Shown here: positions 47,401-57,900 of the stretch, piece after piece
Layout: every line of letters starts with the position of its first letter
Numbering within the stretch: the first letter of the stretch is position 1
Source: Membranipora membranacea
Lineage: Eukaryota > Bryozoa > Gymnolaemata > Cheilostomatida > Membraniporidae
NCBI GenBank assembly: GCA_914767715.1
Contig: OU612074.1
Location: 12,448,062 to 12,512,061 of the forward strand
Direction of reading: 5' to 3'
DNA length: 64,000 nucleotides
Position numbers and translations under genes: made by a program
Notes under the pieces: model-generated
Seen by the model: only the letters and a program-made list of their open reading frames with translations
What the model was told of the DNA's origin: nothing
Databases searched by the model: none

Positions 47401-50400
47401 TGCATTCTTATGTCACATAATTCAAACTCTGCTTAATTAGAACAAATTTTTGTGGTCCCAGAGGTTTGAATTAAGTGAACTGCACTGTATGTATACAACC
47501 AAGCCCTCAGGATATTGAACAATAGGGTATTTTAGATTGTTGGTGAAATACCATCACATTTAATTTTAAGGTGATTTTGATAGATGTTAGAAAAAATATT
47601 TGTTTGGTTTGCCCTTTCTCCAAGCCAAGACATGGACAATCCTGTGAAGACTCAGGTTAATTGCCATCCAACTATGATAAAGACAAGGGCTTATAGTTCC
47701 TTAATGGGGGCTGTCATACCTATTGCTTCATTATCTCCGGTACCCAGTGCTGACTGTGCAGATTCAAGCATTGCTCTGTTCCCACTTTCTCTGTGGTCAT
47801 ATCCGGCCACTTGTTTCACTGGCACCTCATCTATATACTACAAAACAAACAATTTTTTCCCTGATACAATGAAAGCAAATTGATGTACTTCTAACATCAT
47901 TTATTTCTGTATTACGACTAATCAAGAATCGCCTCAGGGTGAGAGCGGTCCTATAATTAAATCTGCATGTACACACCAAACTTCAGCAATCAATCAAATT
48001 TACAAAGCACTAGGCTAGGTCACCCTGACATTGAGACTACACTGTTAAAATGTGTGTCTCTGATCGCTAGAGCCAATTTAGTGTAAGTACCTAACATGTT
48101 TCCAACCCTGATTGCTGATGTTATATACGTTAAGTGAATTAATTCACTATTAAGCGATCAGAAATATACATGCATTAGTATATCACATATCAGTGTGAGG
48201 CTAGGCTTCATAATTTAAGATACGCCTGAAAATGACTCACCACATTTTTATAAAGCCCATACTCATCCATTTCTGTGTAAGGAGCTGCCGATGGTATCTG
48301 AGAAAGGACCTGATATTTGAATGACTTTGGTCTCAAGGCTATGAGGTCAATAGGTCGTAGCTTCTCGTTGTGGTGATCAGCATATTCGTCTTTTAATCGT
48401 CTTTTATGTCTGGCAGCGTAATATCTACAAACATATTAATTTGAAATGTAAAAGTTTGATTAATGATAATTATTGATGTTTGGGCACGTGAATAATTCAG
48501 GTTGAAATGCAAAAACTATTTGTGTAGTTTTGTGTATTTAACAGAGAAGATCCGTGTTACATGTATTTCAGAGTATTACACCCTCTCTCTCCTCATCTGT
48601 GACACTAGCCAAGGTAGCAATGAAGAGATTTGAGTTGTGAATGCTTTAAAATAACTCATATAACAGTATAACAGTATCATCCCCCCTCCATACCAATAGA
48701 GCAATCTTCATTGATGAGGGCTGTATTGTGAGTGATTTTGAGATACTTTGAATGACAATTCCTGTTTAAGATTCCTATCCACAGCCTACCAAATGGAACA
48801 ACTACATACCTTCTCATATTACGCCGTTTCTGCGCCTTGGCTTTTTGTGGAGCATAGGCATCATTAGCAGGTTCTGGATCGTTTGCTGCCATATACTCAG
48901 CCATAATAGGTAAATCCTGCAATGGCCAGCAATTATTAAAACACACTTCTCATACTTACAAGAAGAGTGAGATACTTCATGAAGAGTGTCGAATTGGGGC
49001 GTCTTAGGTCAAATGCACTTTGCAGATTAACCTGAGCCAAAGATATGAGCAGTGATTTTGACAACATCACAAGAATAAAATTCAGACTTCAAATGATCTT
49101 TGGAAGATTGACTTTTTATTACTGAAGAATGAGTATAAAGTTCAGAGTAATATTCACCTTTATCTAATTTGACTATAGATAAAACTGAAAAACTAACTAC
49201 TATGCATTAGAGGAATATCTGCAGATTAATAGTAGAACAGCCTGGAGGCTAGCCAATTTCTTGGCTATGATTGGCTGGTGAGAAGGAGAGAGCCAATGCC
49301 AGGTCAGATGGTACTTTCCTGAATAACTTGATTTATAGTCAATATGAAAGTCATACAGTCTCACTTTCAAAATATCTAAATTTGTACTTTCAGTGACCTA
49401 GCATTGGCTCTTTATCCCACCCACCCACCCACCCACCCACCCACCCACCCAACAACCGATCTGATTAGAGCAAACACATCGGCTACCTGGAGACTATACT
49501 ATCTAATCTTACATTTGGGAATGTGTTGAAGTACTCCTCCAATCTCTCTGTGATTGGGTCATAGACATATCTCTCTGTGTAATTCTCTAAGGGATGCTGC
49601 CACTGCTGGCCCAGCTGACGTGGCTTAGTCAGAATCTTCCTACCTCTCAACCTCTTCATGGAAAATTGCTCATTGGTCTTCAAGATAAAACATAGGCAGT
49701 ATAAGAAACACATAGAATAATATCTAACCAATTAAAGTTAAGTCTTTGTTAGACTCAACTGAACACAATTATTTGCTGTAGTCAGCATCATCAGAATCAA
49801 ATCTGTTAAAATTAAATTTAAAGACTCTGAGTCGTTCTCCCTCTATAACAAGGGAAAATTGAAAACTTGGGTGTTAATGGAGGAAAGAAAGGTATGTTAA
49901 TTGCCTGGATAAGTGACATTGCAAAATTTCCAACCTGTTCTGCCAGCTCCTCAACCAGCAACTCTTCCAGTTCAGCAGCTTGGCGACCCTTCTGCGCAAT
50001 CTTCACTTTCCTAGGCTTGGTTCTAGCTACTTTAAGCACCTTCTGTTGATCGGTATATTCAAATGGTGATGCTACGTAATTAGATATTGGGGCTTCGTCT
50101 AAGTAGTCATCAATTCTTGTAATTTCCTGGTCTTTGGAAACTTGAACATGACCTGGTAATAGAAAGAGATATCAATGAGCATTTGCCAGAGTATGTGCAT
50201 TGTATTTGTATGTATTGGGCTCCTCGCCTCTTTTACTAAATATTGAAGATAGGGTGTTTCAAAGTTGAAGAAAAGACTTGGTCAGTTTGAATGAGTCTTG
50301 AAGAGGAGATTTTCCCATTTCGGGGTAAAATAGAAGATCGCCTTTATTTACTATTGGCTCAATACAGGCTCAGTTCCACAGATTTAGGTTTGGATAGTCA

Positions 50401-51716
50401 TTCAGTCGATTGTTTTTGAAGAATTTATTCTGAAGACGACAGCTTTAAGAATTAATAAGTAAGTTCCTTCATTGGATATACAGCGAGAAATGTGCTTACC
50501 AAGCTGCTGAATCTGGCCCTCAGGGAGCCACCTTGAGATCTCCCCGGTCGTGGTTCCAACATCTTCAAACTCCAGAGGTACTGTTTTTACTCGGGTTTTA
50601 GGTATTCTCACCCTACGGCGACCCCTCTTGGAGCCATAGTTGTGTATCTCCACAAAGTCAGTATGATCCATAAGCTTTGGGAGCTCTTTCTGGAACCTTC
50701 TTTTAACTGCAGGCTAAAAGAGTAATCATATCAGGCATGCTTACTATTAGTATTATTACTATTATTCGTTTTTTATACATAGTCATAAGTAACTGAGTCG
50801 GCCAAAAACAAAGAAACCGCTGTAATCAAATGAATTAATAACACTTATGGTAAATGAGAGAAAACGTTCAAATGCTGTCCACAAGATGATAGCGCATCTA
50901 TCCATTTTTTTGAGATTAGAATTAATAGGCGAGCGTTTTTCACTGACCAATGAAAAATCTTGTTTTTGAGTGAAGTGTACAATATCGTCTGTTTGAACTT
51001 ATAATGTTTGGGAGTTGTATTTTCATAAGAAGTTCAAAACACTTTGCTGTGTCGCTTCCTTTCTGCAACATAATCGAATGATTGTATTTATTTGGATGGC
51101 TGCACAAACCATTTGGCCAAAAATAACAAGCACGACAATTTGCTAGCTCGCTATCCACTTCTCAGATTCGTGTGCTCACATATCATTCAACTTATACCAT
51201 TATACCACTGACCTTAGCCTGGGCAGGCTGTCTGGGGATGTGGGCAGTTGGGGGCACAGCCCGGGATAACCCTTTCGACAAAAGGGGACAACTAGAAGTT
51301 GGCACTTTAAATGTAAAATGATAATAAGGTCTGTGTCCTCACCTTAACGGGGTCGCAACAGATTTACCCAGGCTGTCCCCCCCAACAACTTACCCACCGT
51401 AGACAACCTGCCCTGGCTACATTGACTCGTCAGCATGTCTGTCCACGAGTCAGTGAGAAGTAAACACACACAAGAATAAAAGCATGTGAGGGTGTTTAGT
51501 GCTGATAAAAATCAAATGACTACTGCTTCTCCAATATGACTTGATTCATAGTGTTGTCCATGTGGCTAGATTTTATGTTGCGTTTGTTTTATAATTTAAT
51601 GTATTATAATACTCACTGTTTTAGTGTTAACATAGCTCAAAGTATCTGCCCCTTCTAGCTGGTCGTAAACTTTGTTAGTTGCTGAATCAAATAGTGGGCC
51701 GTGTTTTTGTTTTGAT
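38461..51716 (-). CDS. 22-exon gene for a ~1110-residue basic intracellular protein, unknown function (5' end uncertain)
   Basis: Exons (minus, 5' to 3'): 51617-51716, 50500-50713, 49935-50152, 49513-49677, 48810-48916, 48241-48424, 47720-47837, 47013-47125, 46508-46666, 45767-45875, 45310-45494, 44871-45046, 44176-44323, 43759-43968, 43248-43388, 42236-42362, 41753-41881, 41191-41338, 40631-40766, 39946-40085, 39482-39644, 38461-38613 (stop). Every junction keeps frame (3343 coding bases). No signal peptide or membrane segment. It is rich in Lys, Glu, Pro and Tyr. An octapeptide-like motif recurs at the ends of two successive exons (KRIKAKKV, KKIKAKKV), and NEPYYTKK/EEPFTYTP-type motifs recur. 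A possible coiled coil is AAELEELLVEELAEQ. I do not recognise the family. The first visible exon enters in phase 2 and has no ATG, so its 5' partner is missing or shared with the neighbouring gene. Confidence 0.7.
38697..38925 (-). repeat. tRNA-headed SINE, family 1
   Basis: The minus-strand head GGCCCAGTTGGTTAGAGCGC and body (GGGGTTTGGTTGGCTCC, ending GGGATGTGGCGTGTG) match 14790-15010. It lies in the last intron of the 22-exon gene, in the same orientation as the gene. Confidence 0.75.
42935..43110 (-). repeat. tRNA-headed SINE, family 2
   Basis: The minus strand reads GTGAGATGGCGCAATCGG then TTAGCGCTC (A box), GGTTTGACTCC (B box) and GGGGGAGCTTTCATGG, matching 35122-35280. Confidence 0.75.
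47325..47487. repeat. pogo/Tigger-like MITE
   Basis: The ends are imperfect inverted repeats (agctggttaattcaaac and, inverted, agttcacttaattcaaac), one end reads cactgta as expected for a CAGTG...CACTG element in a TA target, and the interior (ggtcccttcagcc) matches 56330-56507. It is non-autonomous: no transposase coding. Confidence 0.65.
48020..48185. repeat. MITE-like element, family R1
   Basis: Inverted ends around tctctgatcgctagag and, inverted, tttctgatcgcttaatag, with the flank gacattgagactacactgtt, match 32040-32225 in opposite orientation. Confidence 0.7.
49255..49490. repeat. MITE-like inverted-repeat element with an internal (CCCA)9 microsatellite
   Basis: Inverted ends (gccaatttcttggc / agagccaatgccaggtcag against gacctagcattggctct) match 26640-26885. 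A CCCA microsatellite of nine perfect units occupies 49416-49451. The element ends about 20 bp from the exon at 49513. Confidence 0.65.
51209..51422. repeat. GC-rich MITE with ~50-bp terminal inverted repeats
   Basis: The left end (tagcctgggcaggctgtct, cagttgggggcacagcccgg) and the inverted right end (TAGCCAGGGCAGGTTGTCT, AGTTGTTGGGGGGGACAGCC) pair over about 50 bp. The element is much more GC-rich than its surroundings and lies in the first intron of the 22-exon gene. No transposase reading frame is present. Confidence 0.75.
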
Positions 51717-51931
51717 CTAACAAGAAACAGAGAACAAGAACAGTTTAATAAGAACAGGGAACAGAGAACACAACATGTCAACAAGGGATCAAGTTAAACT
51801 ACAGAGGTTATTTTTCTTATGCATTCTTATTTTATAGTTGATTACATAATGCGAAATACAATACATTTATAAACATTTATGACAAGATATGAGAGACCAA
51901 AATTGAACAGAAATAGATATCGAAAAACTGT

Positions 51932-54900
51932 TCAATAATACTCATAGATGGGAGAGAAATGTCTATGCGGGCTTTTACTCCTTGCACCAGACCTACTCTC
52001 CCCATCACTCAATACACTAGTGTTGTTGTTCTGAGCTCCAATCATGTTCATATAATACGCCATTTCTTCTTCTAATTTACCCAGCCTATCAGTATACTGT
52101 TCATCTAACCTTATAAGGCGCTTATCAGCTGTGGGTACTGATAAGTCTGGTATGTGTTCTGGATTGTAGGCTTTGGTCATAGTAGATATTCTGGGGTACT
52201 GTGCAGGTCGTGTCGGTGCCTGCCAGGTTGGAACTTTTCGTGGACTTCCTCTGTCAACCATACTCCTAGGTATGATAATGATCTGAAAAGGGGAAGAATA
52301 GCAGCTCATGTGGAAGTAGCCTGAAAGCAACGCTGATGTACATTTCAGACAAGACTGATTGTCAGAATGTTGGTTGCGCCATAATCACAGTATCATATGC
52401 GATTATCAACTTAAGTTTTTAGCTCAAAATGCAGACTACTTTTATTGCCAAAACCTCAAATCTATTATGTCAATTTCTTTAACAGGCTGTCCCCCATTTT
52501 TCTATGAGCGACCTTCCAAGAAACCCCCTTGTGATGGTTGTTTACATAGCATAAAAAATAATATACTTTTATTAGACAGTGTATGAAAATCACCTTTTTC
52601 ACTTTGAACATGGAATATGACCCAGGTTACCCAACTTTTCCAAACTTAATCCAATTAGACAGATTTAATCAGCGATTACATATCACACAATTATTTCACA
52701 TCGGTCAAACTTACCTGATCTGGACTATTTTTGCTTGCGTATATATGCCTCATGTAGAAAGGCTCATTGATATTAGCCTCTTTGACAACTTTGTCCAGTG
52801 CTTCTCTTAGCAGGCCAGCAGAACCTTGTGGTAATGTATACGGCAAAACTATCTGTAACAACCAAAGTTTTAAACTTCAAATTGTAACTCATAGGGTTCC
52901 TGATTTAATGCCCTGTGGCGAATTTTACTATTAACTTCCTGAACAAAATAGCTTGTTGATGGGAAAGTTGACTGTTTAATGTTTGCGATCATCTGAGTCG
53001 ATGTTTGTTGGCTTAGTAGCCATCCATCCAGCTTACTGCAGACGGTCTATTTACGTAACTTGAAGTTATGCTCCCATGCGCAGAAGTAGGACAACTAGGG
53101 ATAATATTATTACTGATGGATATATCTACCAAAATAAGTATTGGCTTGCCTGTCAAAACAACAGACACATCCACATTGGCGCCGCTCAATTTTTGTGCCA
53201 GTTTCATACCTTTTAGCAATGCATCTGTTAGCCACATAAGTTGATGGTACGCTTTATTTCATTCACAATCACACTTACCTTATATTCCCCGGCCACGTCG
53301 ACGATAGTTTTATTGATTGACTTTGTGTCAGCATTCTCATATATCATTCTGTCTGACAGGGGTGCTGATTTAAAGTTATATGGTCTGTGAGGCTTGAAGG
53401 CTGTTGTCTTTCTATCAACAACCTGAAAAAAAACAGCGATCAGAATATATGTGCTAACTTATTATTGTACGATTGTTGCTGAAGTTAATGTTGCCCAGGG
53501 CTTGTCAATAGGACAAATATACTCAACAGAGAGAACAGGATGTGGCGTGTACCACAAATTCAAAACTTGATCCAACATTGATATTGGTTAGACTTAATCA
53601 AGATAATGAGGTTGCTTGGTCAGAACACCTGGCCTCTAATACGCAAGTGCTGACTTATTGGCTCTGCTGATTCCCAGAAATTTATTTCCCAATGGTTGGA
53701 CTGAGGCAGGCCTCGCAATTTTTAATCATCATACAGTAAACTCTGCTTGAAAAACCTGCCGTTGTGCAAAAGTTGCAATAATGTACATGTAGATCTTTCA
53801 GGAGCTTTATTTGTGTTGAGTAGAAAGTGATTGATTATAATGCTGACATCATCGTATCATAATAGAAGGTCACAAACCTGAATCTTCACACCATCAATTT
53901 CTTCTTCTACTTCCCAACGTCTTGCGATGGCGGTCTTCAGTATGTGTTGATGTGTGGTGACTATCGGTAGTAACTTACGAATCATGTAGGGAGCCACCTG
54001 TTTACAGATACCATTTGGAATGAATCATTTCACTAGTGGTATAATTATGATATCAATGTTTTTAGGATAGCACATTATAGTTCTTACATATTTAAATAAC
54101 AGACCCAAACTTCATTCAGCTTAGGCAGTCAAACTATCATCATATTTTTAGACCTAGTGCCAAACAAGAAGATCCAATTTTTAAGTCCTTATAACCACAT
54201 CATGGGGCTATTGAATTGATGCCAAACTTGATTTTTATGTTTGATATACAGCCAGGAATTCCTATTTCCTGACAGATGTAGGCTATTGGGCTACAATGCA
54301 AAGTAGTCAAGCGGTGATCGGTGTTGTGACTGGCTGAGTAAAGATGGAGCGGATAAAAAGCTACAGAAAATTAAACCCTGATTTTGTTCGGTCACAATTG
54401 TGGTGGTCTGATCACAGTACGAGACTAACATGGTATACTCTTCCATGTATGTCAATGATCCGCAGAACATGAATCAATGTTTGTAGCTCAAATACCTTTA
54501 GAAGGGTTATGGTCTGGCTGTGGTAAATTTCTGGTATAAGGAGAAGGTATACACAAGAAACTCGGACTCCATTGATAGAGCAGAGAAATACATGATTATA
54601 TTCTAATATTGATGTCAGTGTATCTACCTCCTGGTTAAGCTGTTGAGTAAGTAACTCTTTGTGTACAGCCACATAGTGGAATACAAACACAGTCAACATG
54701 ATAGCTTTCTTCTGATAAAGTAGTGGGTTCTCATAAATCTCAACCTCCTCTTCGGCGGTAAAGCCCACCTTGACAACCGTGGACAGCAGTCTTTCATTTA
54801 TTGTCCTGTAAAAAAACAAGTTGACCTATGCATGTACAATCATTTGTTACAACTGCTAGCTTAGTCAGTAGCTAGTAGGAATCTGTTGACATTCAAATCT

Positions 54901-57900
54901 CCCACAAAGTATCACAGTGTACATAGAAAAAAGTTGACGATAACTGGATGGTTTAATGGAATTTCGCAAGACCCAATACATCTGATTTACGTATATAAGG
55001 GTTTGGATGAAACAAAGGGTAAACTCTGCACATTGCCTTGCTTATTCACTGATGAGTTAGTAGAGGAAAAGAGTATGATATACCATTCTAAAGGTACTTA
55101 CATGAGAGCACGGCGTGGTACAAAGATGTGCGGTTTGAAAGGCTCACAAAAACACTCAGTCATAAACGTGTACATGATGGCAGTGTGATATCTCATGAGA
55201 TATTGGATGATGTTGGCTCGCTTTCTGCGTATGAGCTGAACATCGCAGTCGCTTGTCCAGTGAAGGTGATCGAATTCTCGGATGACTGAACACCATCCTC
55301 GTACAATAGAGAGAGACTGGAAATCGCTACCATGCTTTATACGAGGTAGCTGCCAGAAATAAAATAAGAATGTTTGTCGGAAAAAATGTGTCCCCATATT
55401 GTAATACCGAGATTCATTGTAGGCAAGAACCAATCACCACTGTTACTGTATCATTAACTCCTTAGATGGCAATCACCACTCATCACTATGGAACTGTTAT
55501 ATTAGGTGCGCTAACTAGAAAGACAAAATGGCTGTCCACTTATTGGAGCTATAAGTTTAAAAAGTTTTAGAAATTTGTTTGCATATATGTTCTATTCTAA
55601 GCATTGGGTGCCCTGACAAATAGGCCACATACTTTAATGGACCACAAGAAAAACGGACCACAACTAGACCTCAAGGTGATTTACTATAGCTAGAGGTCTG
55701 ACACCTAACACACATAGTCAATGCAAGAAACTAGTTTAGTTCATTGGTCAATGGCATAGCTGGCACAACAAAAAAAATTGACAAGTGCCGGAAACTAAGT
55801 TTAATCTTACCTGATCTAATGGAATTACTCTTGGTTCAGCAATCTCCAGCTCCTGCAGTTCGACGCCAATGTTGGCCTCATTGGCCTGGATGTGTTTTAT
55901 CTTATCCCCCATCCTGGTGAGCAGTCGAACGTCTATTGCATCATGATTCACACTGCAATGTATGGCAGCATCATGTATGTATAACAGTTGTATTACTAGG
56001 ATGTTCGTTAGTAAGTTACGAAATTATGGGAAACAATTATAGACAGTAGAGTAAAAAGAACAATGCATAGCAAGCGTGAAGTGAAAAATAGTTTAGTTTT
56101 GATTAAAGAGATGATGAATGAAATCACAACCACAAAAAATTACTCAACATGTGACTGTGGTAAATTTTTATTGCATTTTATATCTTTTAAATAAATACTA
56201 GCTCACGTTTCAGAGCTTATTTATAACTTCTGCACCAGCACAACTTTTTTTGTATTCCTACCATACGAAAATTAAACACACCATTATTCATAAACCAACA
56301 GCAGGTTGTGATAAAACCTATCTAGATATGTACAGTGTGAGCTGGTTAATTCAAACTTTATTATTCAAAACTGCTGTTAATGCAGACAAGGAAAGTTGGT
56401 CCCTTCAGCCGGATCTCAAAGACTTCTAATGTCACTTTATTCAGACTCTGCTGAATTAGTACACATTTTTGTGGTCTCCTGAAGTTTGAATTAAGTGAAA
56501 TGCACTGCATTATATCTAGTGTTACTTTCCTTCACACACAAAAGGAGCAGCTACCCAATTTAAATGACTTCAATCGCGTGTGGGTTCATGGGAATATTTA
56601 GGAACTAGATATCCTGCAAATGTTTTAACCTTTGTAAATTGAAACAATGTTTAATTCAATTCTCATTTTTATAGATCGACTTACTAGACAATTATTCACA
56701 TTCTCAGCCTTTTCCTACACCTTCCCTCCCTTTAACGGGTACATTATACTTGGTATGCTATAGGGTACAGACCAAAACAATCATATTGTCTACAATATAG
56801 TTACTATAAAATAATACCATACTATTATATTATGTCTACGGTTGTTACTCACAGGTTGAGAGCAGAAGAGAAGCTCCCTATTCTGCTTATCTCTACAGGT
56901 CTTATGACTCTGTGTGTTTGAGGTTTTCTGACCAGCTGAGTATACACATTTAGTACACAATGTGATACTAGGTTCATCTCTGAGTCGAAGCTGTTGGTAC
57001 GAGGTAATCTTTTTGGTTGTAAGATCCTAGAAAATAGATATTTTTTGTTTTGAAAGTTTCAGGCTCAGCTTATCAAATTTAAAGCAGGCTCATTTTCTTT
57101 CTATGCACATGGCAAGGAATATAAATACATAAACTACAACTATGAATATGACTGTAAATTAACACCATTTTTAAATGTAATATACAAATAGTATGCAATC
57201 AAAAAAAAATTGATTGCATACAATTTACAGAAAATAAAACCGACGCCAATTCATTTATTGATCATCAATGAAAGCACGAAAAATTCAAAATACATTATTA
57301 TAACCGAATGTTTGGCCACCCTGTGTAAGAAACGATTTTGGATTGAATATGCTGCTTTAACAACAGAATAGCCTATTATGAAAAGAGAGAATTCTTACTG
57401 ATTAATTGTCGGCCATCTTATGAGTCTCAATGTATTGATAGCATCATGGGCTACGAGAAGGAAGGGGAAGGTGATGCTATCTGTCTCTGATACTTCTTTA
57501 GCTTGAGATCTTCGCTCGATATCAGACTGCCTCATTAGATTGCGGTTGTCCACTGCATCGTCCGCAACCAAGTTGTAGTGGGCTGTTATACTTGATCGCT
57601 CTGAGGCTATTTTAGGCTGTATCCTTTTTCCAGCATCCGACTTTCTCATGAATAACCTATTGTCTACAGCGTTGTGAGGTATCAGTTCGAAGGGTGATGT
57701 CACGCTACCCCGCTCTGACAATCGAGTAGGCTGTATTCTGTAGAAGCAAAATGGGTAGAAGATGATTCACATCATATTTTATCCTTTGAAAACCAGCGAT
57801 GTAACTTGCCTTTTAGAATGTTAATAAGACTCATAAGATTAAAAGTATCTGTGATCATGTTAAATAAGCAGCCTGTGATAATGTCCTCAATGCTGACTGA

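Noticed and set aside
51205-51300. A coding exon for the 22-exon gene reading RAVPPTAHIPRQPAQAK
   Set aside because: It lies in one arm of a terminal inverted repeat and its entry phase does not fit the upstream exon, while joining 51617 directly to 50713 does.
54412-54627. Extension of the repeat-gene exon to a stop at 54412
   Set aside because: The donor at 54627 (GAG|GTAGAT) in phase 0 joins the next exon cleanly; the extension is intron.
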